NCBI GenBank assembly: GCA_018435055.1
Contig: JAHDOA010000036.1
Span: 1-33,278, forward strand
Direction: 5' to 3'
Source: Pelotomaculum sp.
Lineage (GTDB): Bacteria > Bacillota > Desulfotomaculia > Desulfotomaculales > Pelotomaculaceae
Length of the DNA: 33,278 nt
Below the pieces are notes generated by a model that did not search any database, had not been told where the DNA came from, and saw only the letters and a list, made by a program, of their open reading frames with translations. Shown here piece by piece: positions 23,394 through 31,401 of this stretch. The position numbers were made by a program, and so were the translations under genes. Each line of letters begins with the position of its first letter. The stretch's first letter is position 1.

Positions 23394-24398
23394 CTATACC
23401 TTATACATCTCCAGCACCCTGCCGGCCATATCATACATATCTTTCCTCAGCCAGCCGGGTTCCAGCACCTCGACGGCGTCGCCCCACTGCACGAGCCATG
23501 TTTTCATCTCATCAATGCCGCAAACTTCAAAGGACATGATCACCGGGCCATCGGCGGATTCCTCCTCTATTTTTTGTGAGGGGTGGTAGATTAGCCGTTT
23601 TACCCGGTGGGCTACCTCCGGGCTAAACTTCAGCCTGACCCGGCAGATCTCCCCGTCGTTCATAATGCCCCAGCTCCGGCCCATATGTTCTTTGAGCGAG
23701 AAATCAGCGGGCATTGCAAAGCGCTCGGATGTATAGGAGAAGATATCAGTAATCTGATCAACCCGGAAGATGCGGATGGCTGCTCTCTTAAGGCAGTAGG
23801 CGACCAGGTACCAGTTATGCCTCTTGCAGATCAGTCCGTATGGTTCCACCACCCTTTCGGTGTCCTGCCGGCTGTGGGCCACATAGTACCAGAGCTTGAC
23901 CCGGCAGCAGTCCCGTAGAGACTGCACCAGTTTGGTGAACATTTCACTTACCTTGTCCGGTTCCGCCAGCTGCTCATCAACTATATGTATCCTCTCCTGC
24001 AGCTGCTCAGTAGGTAGGGTCTTGGGGTTGTATTTATATTTAAACAACGTGCCGATCAGCGCGTCCTTGAGCTCGTTGGTGTGGCCGGCCAGGGCGGTGC
24101 CTTTCTGCTGCAGCAGGCTGAGGAATATAACCAGCGCTTTTTCCGGGCTGATGGAGGGGAGGTAGCCCACATCCAGGCGGTACAGCCCTTCTTTCCTGGA
24201 GGTATTCCTTTCCGGCCTGACAATAGGTTTGTTCAGGTCATATTCAATGTGGTCCAGGTAGCGGTGAATACTCCTGGTACTGACTTCCAGGGCTTCTGCC
24301 ATTTCTTTAATAGAGACGCCCCCGTAAGGGCTTTTCTTATTCAGCAGGTCCAGCAGTTTGGTGATCCGCAGCGCTTTGGTTGTGGCATGGTTGGCCAT
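23394..24398 (-). CDS. WYL-domain transcriptional regulator
   Basis: A 334-residue regulator. An N-terminal helix-turn-helix (VSIKEMAEALEVSTRSIHRY, about residues 28-48) is followed by a WYL domain, with NWYLVAYC at 195-202 and an R-x-D contact (FRVDQI) at 211-216. The C-terminal region ends in VQWGDAVEVLEPGWLRKD, as in PafC/DeoR-like WYL proteins. WYL domains sense small ligands, often nucleotides or nucleic acids, and WYL regulators are frequent in defence islands, including the BREX regulator BrxR. This gene is on the opposite strand, 3.8 kb beyond brxL and among backbone genes, so a link to BREX is only possible. A GGGGGG ribosome site precedes the ATG. Confidence 0.88.
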   Translation of the reverse strand: MANHATTKALRITKLLDLLNKKSPYGGVSIKEMAEALEVSTRSIHRYLDHIEYDLNKPIVRPERNTSRKEGLYRLDVGYLPSISPEKALVIFLSLLQQKGTALAGHTNELKDALIGTLFKYKYNPKTLPTEQLQERIHIVDEQLAEPDKVSEMFTKLVQSLRDCCRVKLWYYVAHSRQDTERVVEPYGLICKRHNWYLVAYCLKRAAIRIFRVDQITDIFSYTSERFAMPADFSLKEHMGRSWGIMNDGEICRVRLKFSPEVAHRVKRLIYHPSQKIEEESADGPVIMSFEVCGIDEMKTWLVQWGDAVEVLEPGWLRKDMYDMAGRVLEMYKV

Positions 24399-24484
24399 TT
24401 CGTACCCCCCTTATTTAAGCCGGAATATCATGCCTCTATAGGTGGATACGACCAAAGTATACAATTTCCTCCTTATTATGGCGT

Positions 24485-25429
24485 CTATTTACAAAATACG
24501 TGCCTGTCCAGGCCCTTTATCCAGCCGGTCCAGCGGTCATCCTGGTTTTCACGGCTGTCAGCGGCCGAGCTGAACATATCAACTCCGGCGTCGATCATAT
24601 CCAGGTGGTGCAGGACGGCGGCCTCCAGGAACTTGGGCCTTTTCGGCGACTGCCACTCGTACTGGCCGTGGTGGCTGACGATCATGTGGAGCAGCTTAAT
24701 TCTCAGTTCTTCCGGGAAATCGGGCAACCGGCTGATATATTTGTCCAGGAGTTGGACGCCAAGGACAATATGGCCCAGCAGCCGGCCCTCGTCGGTAAAG
24801 TCAATATCGGCGCCGATGCGGTATTCTTCTACTTTGCCGATGTCGTGGAGCAGGGCGCCGGCTACCAGCAAGTCACGGTCAATTTGCGGGTAAAGAGGCG
24901 AGATTTGCGCCGCCGCGGCGGCCACGCCCAGGCTGTGTTCCAGCAGGCCGCCGATTGTGGCCTGGTGGTTTCGTTTGGCGGCGGGCGCCATAAGGAAGTC
25001 CTTGAGGAAGCCGTCGTCTGTTAAGATTAGAGACAGCAAATCTCTTAATTGCCGGTTATGCAGGGAGTCTGTCACTGCGTAGAGTTTATCCCGGGCTGAG
25101 TCCGGGTCAAGCTTGCTCATGGGAATGAACCTGGCGGGATCAATATCCGTGTCCCGGCAAACCGGCATGGATGATATGTTGATTTGTACTTTGCCGTTAT
25201 ATTCTTCAACCTGGCCTTGTACCCGGACGATATCCCCTGTCCGGCAGCCCTGATGTATCTCATACACGGCTTCCCAGACCCGGCCGTCCACCTGGCCTGT
25301 TTTATCCCCCAATACTACAGCCAGGTAGTGCCCCGCTCCGCTGCGCAGCGGCAGGAGTTTCTTACTCCTTAATGCAAAAATACCATTCACTTTCTGGCCG
25401 GGCTTAAGATGTTCTATAAAAATATCCAT
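24485..25429 (-). CDS. yhaM: 3'-5' exoribonuclease YhaM family
   Basis: A 314-residue protein with an N-terminal OB-type nucleic-acid-binding domain (about residues 10-95, including VNGIFALRSKKLLPLRSGAG and RVQGQVEEYNGKVQINISS) and an HD domain with GALLHDIGKVEEY (H195, D196) and LLHMIVSHHG. YhaM trims RNA from the 3' end and also acts on single-stranded DNA in B. subtilis. Length matches the family. I start it at ATG 25429 (MDIFIEHLKPGQ), which has GGAGGA 8 nt upstream; an in-frame ATG at 25450 has no such site. A hairpin terminator lies upstream at 25526-25563. Confidence 0.92.
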   Translation of the reverse strand: MDIFIEHLKPGQKVNGIFALRSKKLLPLRSGAGHYLAVVLGDKTGQVDGRVWEAVYEIHQGCRTGDIVRVQGQVEEYNGKVQINISSMPVCRDTDIDPARFIPMSKLDPDSARDKLYAVTDSLHNRQLRDLLSLILTDDGFLKDFLMAPAAKRNHQATIGGLLEHSLGVAAAAAQISPLYPQIDRDLLVAGALLHDIGKVEEYRIGADIDFTDEGRLLGHIVLGVQLLDKYISRLPDFPEELRIKLLHMIVSHHGQYEWQSPKRPKFLEAAVLHHLDMIDAGVDMFSSAADSRENQDDRWTGWIKGLDRHVFCK

Positions 25430-25525
25430 GATGCGTTCCTCCTTAATCAAATCTTCCTGATATAAATTCTAAACTATAACCCGGCATATGTCTGTCACTA
25501 AATAGAAAATATGTTCGCCAAAAAT

Positions 25526-25563
25526 AAAAATCCCCGGCTGGAATAATAGAGCCAGGGATTTTT
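25526..25563. terminator. Bidirectional hairpin terminator between spoIIR and yhaM
   Basis: Arms AAAAATCCC-C-GGCT and AGCC-A-GGGATTTTT pair with one mismatch around a 10-nt loop. The A-run before and T-run after the stem allow termination on either strand. It fits as the end of spoIIR on the - strand. Confidence 0.75.
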
Positions 25564-25691
25564 CAAAGCACCCCGGTGGGCAGCGATTCATCCCGCCCTG
25601 CAGGGTACTGCATGCAACAGACAGGTAGAAATGCAGGATCCAATATCCGACATCCGGCATCAGACCACTGAACTCTGAAACATCATTTTTA

Positions 25692-26390
25692 TCAGTGAAA
25701 AAACTTATTAAGGATATCCAAAATTTTAAAACGGTATTCCACGGTTACCTGTTCTTGCGCCATCGCAGCAGGGTCATCATTTATGCTGCTGGTTGGCGCC
25801 TGCAGGACTGCCACGCAGAAAGGCCTGTTGCCGGCGCCGGCGCCGTCCCGCGCCGCATCATTTTGCTCTTTGGCGCTGTCCGGCAGCCGGCTGCTCTCGA
25901 TCATCCTGGTCATATCCACAAAGCACAGGGGCGGGAAGAGGACACACCACCAGTTGGTCCCGGCCCCGCCGCCGATAGTGACCCGGACGGCTTCATAATC
26001 ACCGGCGGGAAGAATAAATGGCCCGTAGTGTTTGGTGGGGAAAGAAAAGTTGTTCAATTCCACTTTGACCGGATAGTCTTTTCCTTCAGCCCGGATCTTG
26101 CCGGCGGCAATGTCACGGATGCGGTCAAGGTTAGCTGCGGCAATCTGCCTGGCCAAGTTGATATTATCAGCTTCAATAAAAGTGGGGCCCATAGCGGCAA
26201 CGATTTCGTCCCTGACCTTTCTCTTCAGGTCCTGGTCCGCGCTGCTGTCGCTGTTGGAAACAACATGCAGCCTGATTAAGCTGTCGGGTGAGTAGACAGG
26301 CTCAGTATTCTGGTAATCCAGGCCTGATGCCAGAGTGACAATTGCCAGAAGAGCAAAGCCGGCTGAAGTTAGCGCAATTCTCTTTTTCAC
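25692..26390 (-). CDS. spoIIR: Stage II sporulation protein R
   Basis: A 232-residue secreted signal protein made in the forespore. In B. subtilis SpoIIR crosses to the intermembrane space and triggers SpoIIGA to process pro-sigma-E in the mother cell. The N-terminus MKKRIALTSAGFALLAIVTL is a signal peptide or anchor. Family segments follow: LIRLHVVSNSDSSADQDLKR, KVRDEIV, FPTKHYGPFILPAGDYEAVR and NWWCVLFPPLCFVD. A region rich in Asp, Ala and Gly (about residues 170-190) precedes the tail. The gene is divergent from the HTH/divIC pair and shows that the organism is an endospore former. No clear sigma-F promoter could be confirmed upstream. Confidence 0.94.
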   Translation of the reverse strand: MKKRIALTSAGFALLAIVTLASGLDYQNTEPVYSPDSLIRLHVVSNSDSSADQDLKRKVRDEIVAAMGPTFIEADNINLARQIAAANLDRIRDIAAGKIRAEGKDYPVKVELNNFSFPTKHYGPFILPAGDYEAVRVTIGGGAGTNWWCVLFPPLCFVDMTRMIESSRLPDSAKEQNDAARDGAGAGNRPFCVAVLQAPTSSINDDPAAMAQEQVTVEYRFKILDILNKFFH

Positions 26391-26617
26391 TGTTCATTCC
26401 CCAATCCATTTTTTTCGTTGTTAACTAGCTATAGTATTGCCGGCTGGTATGGCATTAACACAGGCAGGAAAAATTAATTTGACCTGGTTCATCCCTGCAA
26501 TTTTGGCTGAGCTTATTGAAAAATATTTTTTGCATGGCAGGATTTATTATTCAAATGTAGAAGAATTGTAATTACTTTGTACACTTTTTGTAGTTGTGTA
26601 AGTAAAGGCAGGCACCG

Positions 26618-26860
26618 GTGGTTATGAAAATCGAAATAAGGGGCGCCGAAAGGCTGAGTTTCCGTGAACGGCAGGTCGTGTCACTGAAAGAAATGGGTTA
26701 TTCGACGGACCGGATCGCTAAACAACTGAATATAAGCCCCAGCACTGTTTCAACTTTATATAACCGCGCCAGGACCAAGGGCTATGAGGTTGTGATCATT
26801 ATACCGGGCCAGAACCTGGCGCTCTTTGGCATCGATGAGGAAGAGGAGGAGAAAGCATGA
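26618..26860 (+). CDS. Small helix-turn-helix protein (LuxR/sigma-4-like)
   Basis: An 80-residue protein that is mostly one helix-turn-helix: LSFRERQVVSLKEMGYSTDR, then IAKQLNISPSTVSTLYNRAR. This resembles the LuxR/sigma region 4 DNA-binding fold. The tail GIDEEEEEKA is acidic. The start is GTG 26618 behind AAAGG, or ATG 26624. It overlaps the downstream divIC-like start by 4 nt (ATGA), so the two are co-translated. Role unknown; control of the adjacent septation/sporulation genes is possible but not shown. Confidence 0.75.
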   Translation: MVMKIEIRGAERLSFRERQVVSLKEMGYSTDRIAKQLNISPSTVSTLYNRARTKGYEVVIIIPGQNLALFGIDEEEEEKA

Positions 26861-27273
26861 GCCAGCCGCTAAGAAATGAGGAAATTTTTTATCGCCACCA
26901 GCTGCAAACCAAACCCGGCAAAAGAGCCAGGCCGAGGAAGGCGTTCAATGTTTCCAGAAGCAAGCTTCCGGCCGTGGTGCTGTCACTTCTTTTAGTTTAC
27001 CTGGTTATATCGTTCTGCTCCCAGTTCAGCAAGCTTTCCAGCATGCAGAAAGATGTGCGGAATATCCAACAGCAGGTGCAGGAAATGCAGCTAAAAAACG
27101 CAACGTTGCGTGAAGAACTGCGCCTGGCGCAAAGTGACGCTTACATCGAAAAGACTGCCAGGGAAAAGATTGGTTTAGTAAAACCGGGGGAAACCAGGAT
27201 CGTTACAGTAGTACCGGGAAACGGGTCTCAGGCGATTGAGGTCCCGACAGAACAGAATATTGTAGCTGACTAA
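26857..27273 (+). CDS. Septum formation initiator, DivIC/FtsB family
   Basis: A 138-residue bitopic membrane protein of the cell-division complex. Basic cytoplasmic start (RARPRKAFNVSRSK), one membrane helix (LPAVVLSLLLVYLVISFCSQ, about residues 45-65), then a coiled coil outside the membrane (SMQKDVRNIQQQVQEMQLKN) and the family's closing motif YIEKTAREKIGLVKPGE. Size and layout fit DivIC/FtsL-type proteins, which act with DivIB/FtsQ at the division site. Its coupling to the upstream HTH gene and position before the S1-domain and ppx genes fit the known chromosomal neighbourhood of divIC. Confidence 0.9.
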   Translation: MSQPLRNEEIFYRHQLQTKPGKRARPRKAFNVSRSKLPAVVLSLLLVYLVISFCSQFSKLSSMQKDVRNIQQQVQEMQLKNATLREELRLAQSDAYIEKTAREKIGLVKPGETRIVTVVPGNGSQAIEVPTEQNIVAD

Positions 27274-27300
27274 AGTTTAAAGCGAAAATCCAGTTAAATC

Positions 27301-27330
27301 TTGACACTATCTTGCGGATTCGCATATAAT
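27301..27330 (+). promoter_or_regulatory. Sigma-A-type promoter of the S1-domain gene
   Basis: Perfect boxes TTGACA (27301-27306) and TATAAT (27325-27330) with an 18-bp spacer, about 33 nt before the start codon. This makes the S1-domain gene, and perhaps ppx, independent of divIC. Confidence 0.85.
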
Positions 27331-27362
27331 TACACTAGGTGTGGAAGTTTTAAGGGGGATTT

Positions 27363-27755
27363 TTGTCTGTTATGCCGATTGAGCTGGGGAGCGTCTTAAA
27401 CGGTGTGGTTGCCGGAATTACGAATTTCGGCGCATTTATTGAGCTGCCCGGTGGAGTGACAGGCCTTGTTCATATTTCAGAGATAGCTGAGGTCTATGTC
27501 AAAGACGTAAATGATTTTTTAAAAACTAACGATAAAGTGACAGTAAAAGTAATATCGATAGATCCGAAGGGCAAAATTGGGCTATCCATGAAACAGGCAA
27601 ACCCTGCCGCACACGCCCCCAGGAAAAGATTTCAGCCCTCTTTTGAGGAGAGACTGGCTAGATTTATGAAGGAAAGTGAAGAACGACAACAGGTTTTAAA
27701 GAGAAACACGGAATCAAAAAGGGGCGGGCGGGGCTGCGGCAAGAAAATGGAATAG
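27363..27755 (+). CDS. S1-domain RNA-binding protein (YabR-like)
   Basis: A 130-residue protein with one S1 RNA-binding domain at about residues 5-75: GSVLNGVVAGITNFGAFIEL, TGLVHISEIAEVYVKDVNDF and DKVTVKVISIDPKGKIGLSM. A basic tail rich in Arg, Lys and Glu follows and ends RGGRGCGKKME. Its position after divIC is that of yabR in B. subtilis, where the protein associates with RNA or ribosomes. I keep the TTG start at 27363 because AAGGGGGA lies close upstream; ATG 27372 is an alternative. Confidence 0.9.
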   Translation: MSVMPIELGSVLNGVVAGITNFGAFIELPGGVTGLVHISEIAEVYVKDVNDFLKTNDKVTVKVISIDPKGKIGLSMKQANPAAHAPRKRFQPSFEERLARFMKESEERQQVLKRNTESKRGGRGCGKKME

Positions 27756-27815
27756 AAAATTGCAGGGCAATTCTTACGCGGAATTGCTTTTATTGTTTTA
27801 TGGGGTGAAAGTTTT

Positions 27816-28703
27816 ATGAAGCGCGTTGCTTCTATTGATATAGGAACAAATTCCACCAGGCTCCTGGTCGCTGAATATACCGGTGAGCATTTAAACAGGA
27901 TAGAGACCGGCCTGATCACTACCCGTCTCGGCAAGGGCATGGCCGGCGGAAAACTGTTGCTGGAAACTATGCAGAGTACCGCTGACGCGGTGGGCCTGTT
28001 TTATCAAAAAGCCCTGGACCTGGGCGCCGGGGCCGTGACAGCCGCAGCCACCAGTGCCGTGCGGGACGCTTCCAATAAAGCGGATTTTCTGGAGCTGGTT
28101 AAAAAAAGGACAGGTTTGACGGTAAGGGTACTCAGCGGCGAAGAAGAAGCGGCCTTGAGCTGGCGGGGCGTGCTTTCCGGGCTGCCGGTCGAGCCCGCCG
28201 CTACTCTGGTTATAGATATCGGCGGCGGCAGCACGGAATTCATCTGGATGCGGGGCGCCCGGCTGAACCTGGTTAGTGTAAATGCTGGGGCGGTACGCCT
28301 TACAGCCGCCGGCGCGGATGAAGCTGTAACATATAATATCCTGCGGCCTGCCCTGGAGGAAGTGGTGCGGTGTGCGCCGGCTTGCCTGGTGGGGGTGGGC
28401 GGGACGGTAACGACCCTGGCCGCCATAGATCAGCAGCTGGCCCTTTATGATCCGGACCGGGTGCATGGTTATAATCTAAGCCTGATGAGCGTGCAAAGGA
28501 TCCTGAAGATGCTGAAGGGTATGGAAGTCGCGGAACGCAGAAAGGTACCGGGACTCCAGCCGGCGCGGGCGGATATAATAGTGGCGGGAGTGGGGATTGT
28601 CAGGATAATCATGGAGCACCTCGGCCTGGCGCGGATGGTTGTCAGTGAATGCGACATTCTTTACGGTTTAGCGCTAGAAATGGTCGGAATAAATAATTTA
28701 TAA
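27816..28703 (+). CDS. Ppx/GppA-family exopolyphosphatase
   Basis: A 295-residue member of the ASKHA-fold Ppx/GppA phosphatases, which split polyphosphate or pppGpp. The phosphate-binding loops are clear: ASIDIGTNSTRLLVAEY at the N-terminus and TLVIDIGGGSTEFIW in the middle (about residues 131-145). EEEAALSWRGVL is the conserved catalytic-Glu segment. GVGGTVTTLAAI is also typical. It is the short, single-module form of about 300 residues, without the C-terminal HD extension of E. coli Ppx. GGGGTGAAAG precedes the ATG. It lies between the S1-domain gene and spoIIE. Whether it prefers polyphosphate or pppGpp cannot be told from sequence. Confidence 0.9.
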   Translation: MKRVASIDIGTNSTRLLVAEYTGEHLNRIETGLITTRLGKGMAGGKLLLETMQSTADAVGLFYQKALDLGAGAVTAAATSAVRDASNKADFLELVKKRTGLTVRVLSGEEEAALSWRGVLSGLPVEPAATLVIDIGGGSTEFIWMRGARLNLVSVNAGAVRLTAAGADEAVTYNILRPALEEVVRCAPACLVGVGGTVTTLAAIDQQLALYDPDRVHGYNLSLMSVQRILKMLKGMEVAERRKVPGLQPARADIIVAGVGIVRIIMEHLGLARMVVSECDILYGLALEMVGINNL

Positions 28704-28713
28704 AGTACCAAAG

Positions 28714-28746
28714 ATGACAAAAATTTCCACCCGCTTATACTATAAT
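28714..28746 (+). promoter_or_regulatory. Candidate Spo0A-type spoIIE promoter
   Basis: ATGACA (28714-28719) and TATAAT (28741-28746) are separated by 21 bp, too far for ordinary sigma-A promoters. The B. subtilis spoIIE promoter has this same unusual 21-bp spacing and needs phosphorylated Spo0A. Supported by sequence and analogy only. Confidence 0.55.
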
Positions 28747-28774
28747 AATAATGTAGAAATAGTATAAGCGGGTG
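28728..28774. repeat. 16-bp perfect inverted repeat before spoIIE
   Basis: CACCCGCTTATACTAT (28728-28743) and its exact reverse complement (28759-28774) surround a 15-nt spacer. The left arm runs into the predicted -10 box and the right arm carries the weak spoIIE ribosome site. It may be a protein-binding palindrome or a hairpin in transcripts reading through from ppx that would hide the ribosome site. There is no run of T, so a simple terminator is unlikely. Confidence 0.75.
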
Positions 28775-28779
28775 ATCTT

Positions 28780-31245
28780 TTGTTTGAAAGTCCGGAGGTA
28801 TATCCATATCAGCGCCCGCCGGGAAACAAAAAGAAACAAAGGCGCTGGGCAGGTATAAACAACATTAAAAGGCGTCTTCCCCAGGCAAGGGAAAAGGCGG
28901 CGGAGCTCTTTACCGCTGAGGGGATCGCTCTTGCCTGCGCGGGTTTTTTCCTGGGCCGGGCGGTTTTGCTGGGTGAACTGTCGCCTTTCGGGACGGCCCT
29001 GGTGGCGGCTGCAGTCAGAACCTGCGGCCGCGGGGGGTTCCTGGCGATACCGGCAGTAATCCTGGGCCTTTTTACCGTAAGCCGGGGCATACCCCTGGCC
29101 GGCTCGGCCGTTACCGTACTTTGTCTCTGGTTTTTAATCAGGTCGATCCCCCCGGATGTAAAAAGGCCCTGGCTGGTGCTGCCGTCGTTGGCGCTGGCCG
29201 TAACTGTGGTGGTAAAAACTTCATTGATAACGTTTAATTCGCCCTCTTCCTACGGTTATTTCAGTATTTTGTTTGAAGCAGTATTCGCTGCGGTGCTTAC
29301 CCCGGTTATGGTACACGGTATTGAAGCTGTGAAACGAAAGCCCGACAGTTCGCAGCCCTTGTCCGGGGAAGAAATATTCTGCATCCTGCTGATCTTTGGA
29401 GGTATCATTGCCGGCACAGGCGATCTCAGCTATGAGTCGGTTAGTCTAAAGGGGACCCTGAGCAAATTCACTATACTGCTGGTGGCTATTATCGGCGGCG
29501 CCGGCTCCGGCGCGGCCGCCGGCGCTGTTATGGGGACTATCCCGGGCCTGGCTTATGTGTCGGCGCCGGTTATGGTAGGCGCCTATTCATTTGCCGGTTT
29601 GCTGGGAGGCGTATGTAAGAATTTTGGCAAAGCGGGAGTGGCCACAGGATTTGTCCTGGGCAATATCATCCTGACCGTATATATCAACGATTACGAAAAT
29701 ATGGTGGCCATGCTGCTGGAAACAGGCATCGCCACGCTGCTGTTTTTGCTGGTGCCTATGTTTTTCATCTCAGACCTGAAATCCACCCTGGGCTTGGCGG
29801 AGGAAAAGGCTGAGGGCCGCCCGGAGGAAGGGTATTACAAGGAAATTTTCAAGGAGCGGATATCGGGCTGGGCAAGGGTATTCAACGAGCTTTCAAAGAC
29901 TTTTGAACAGGTTTCCTCTACAGCCGGCCAGAACTGGGAAGAACAAAACCTGCAAAAGCTGCTGAGCCTGGTGAGCGAAAAGGTATGCAGCAGCTGTTCC
30001 TTTTACCGCACCTGCTGGGAAAGGGAGTTTTACAAGACCTACCAGGGCCTGATCGACCTCCTGGCCCAGGTGGAACTGTTCGGCCAGGTCTCGCCCGACA
30101 ACCTGCCGGAAGAGATCAAGAGGCGCTGCTCCCGGACCAAAGAGCTGGCCATCACCGTAAGCTGCCTCTATGAAACTTACAACCTTAACCGCTACTGGTC
30201 TCACCGACTGATGGAAAGCAGGCAGATCGTATCTGAGCAGCTCCGGGGCATTTCCGAAGTTATTGACGGCCTGCCGGCTGAGCTGGAGTTTGAGTTCGAG
30301 GCGGGGGCACTGGAGCCCGCCCTGCGCAGGAAACTGAAAGAAGCGGGGGTGCAGGCGGACAGCCTGTCAATACACCGCCGGGACGGCAAAGGGATTGAGT
30401 TGTCCCTTGAGCTGCAGTCATGCGGCGGAGTGATGAAATGCAAGGACATAATAATGCCTCTGCTTGCAAGGGCGCTTGAACAGCCGCTTTACTCCGCCGC
30501 TTCCATATGTACAACCAGGGCAGGGGACGCTTCCTGCCACCTGAGGTTTTATCCGGACCTCAATTACCGGCTTTCACTGGGTGTAGCCGGAATTGGCAGG
30601 AACGGGAGCATTGTATCCGGGGACAGCTACGCTTTTTTCCACCTCAAGGGCGGGCGTTTAGCCCTGGCGCTGAGCGACGGAATGGGCAGCGGCCCGCGGG
30701 CGGCCCTGGAAAGCGGCACGACTTTATTGCTGCTGCGGCACCTTCTTGAATCAGGTTTCGGGCAGGACCTGGCCATAAAAACGATAAATTCAATCCTGGT
30801 TTTACGCTCGCCAGGTGAATGTTTTGCCACTGTAGATATGGTTGTGATCAACCTGGTCAATGGACAGACTGATTTTGTGAAGATCGGGGCTGTCTCAACA
30901 TTTTTTGTCCATGACGGGCAGGTTGAGCTGATTAAAGCAAGTTCCTTGCCGGTAGGTATTATAGATGATATTGAAGTGGCCACCATAGAAAGGACATTGG
31001 AGCCGGGGGACCTGCTGGTGATGGTAACCGACGGGGTTTTGGACTCCTATAAGGGGCCGGGGGACAGGGAAGAATGGCTGGCCGGGATACTGCAGGACGT
31101 GAATGATATGCAGCCGCAGGAGGTGGCGGACCTTTTTTTGAAGCTGGCCCAGACCGGGGCGGGGGGAGCTGCCAGGGCTCCGGACGATATGACCGTCCTG
31201 GTGGCCAGGGTGGAAAAACAGAGATACCTAAAATATAAAAATTAG
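28780..31245 (+). CDS. spoIIE: Stage II sporulation protein E
   Basis: 821-residue membrane phosphatase that dephosphorylates SpoIIAA to switch on sigma-F in the forespore and also acts at the polar septum. After a basic N-terminus come about ten membrane helices (roughly residues 45-335), a central cytoplasmic region with a Cys cluster (VCSSCSFYRTC), and a C-terminal PP2C-type phosphatase domain. Metal-binding Asp residues are in ALSDGMGSGPRA (D633) and MVTDGVLDS (D751). The length matches B. subtilis SpoIIE (827). The start is TTG 28780 behind GGGTGAT, a weak site inside one arm of an inverted repeat. The stop is followed directly by a long hairpin. Confidence 0.96.
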   Translation: MFESPEVYPYQRPPGNKKKQRRWAGINNIKRRLPQAREKAAELFTAEGIALACAGFFLGRAVLLGELSPFGTALVAAAVRTCGRGGFLAIPAVILGLFTVSRGIPLAGSAVTVLCLWFLIRSIPPDVKRPWLVLPSLALAVTVVVKTSLITFNSPSSYGYFSILFEAVFAAVLTPVMVHGIEAVKRKPDSSQPLSGEEIFCILLIFGGIIAGTGDLSYESVSLKGTLSKFTILLVAIIGGAGSGAAAGAVMGTIPGLAYVSAPVMVGAYSFAGLLGGVCKNFGKAGVATGFVLGNIILTVYINDYENMVAMLLETGIATLLFLLVPMFFISDLKSTLGLAEEKAEGRPEEGYYKEIFKERISGWARVFNELSKTFEQVSSTAGQNWEEQNLQKLLSLVSEKVCSSCSFYRTCWEREFYKTYQGLIDLLAQVELFGQVSPDNLPEEIKRRCSRTKELAITVSCLYETYNLNRYWSHRLMESRQIVSEQLRGISEVIDGLPAELEFEFEAGALEPALRRKLKEAGVQADSLSIHRRDGKGIELSLELQSCGGVMKCKDIIMPLLARALEQPLYSAASICTTRAGDASCHLRFYPDLNYRLSLGVAGIGRNGSIVSGDSYAFFHLKGGRLALALSDGMGSGPRAALESGTTLLLLRHLLESGFGQDLAIKTINSILVLRSPGECFATVDMVVINLVNGQTDFVKIGAVSTFFVHDGQVELIKASSLPVGIIDDIEVATIERTLEPGDLLVMVTDGVLDSYKGPGDREEWLAGILQDVNDMQPQEVADLFLKLAQTGAGGAARAPDDMTVLVARVEKQRYLKYKN

Positions 31246-31290
31246 CACACGTAGCACACGGGGACGGTTCTCGTGTGCTACGTGTGGCTT
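31246..31290. repeat. 15-bp perfect hairpin with GGGACGGTTCT loop
   Basis: CACACGTAGCACACG (31246-31260) pairs perfectly with 31272-31286; the loop is GGGACGGTTCT and GCTTTC follows. It starts at the base after the spoIIE stop. It probably ends transcription of spoIIE. The loop sequence resembles hairpin repeats I recall as common in clostridial and deltaproteobacterial genomes, so it may be one copy of a REP-like family. Confidence 0.75.
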
Positions 31291-31401
31291 TCTCGGGTGT
31301 CCTCATTACTATGCCTAGGAGAAATTTATTTGTGTCGTTGCTGTCCTTTGTGGCAGCTTGATATTAACTTAACAAATGAGTCTCTGGATTTGAATTGTAG
31401 G

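Noticed and set aside
24081-24893. 270-codon + strand frame over the WYL and yhaM genes
   Set aside because: Antisense shadow of two well-supported genes; the translation has no recognisable domain.
26432-26441. Sigma-F -10-like box for spoIIR on the - strand (GGCAATACTA)
   Set aside because: The -10 pattern fits GGNNANANTW, but no acceptable -35 element lies at the right spacing.
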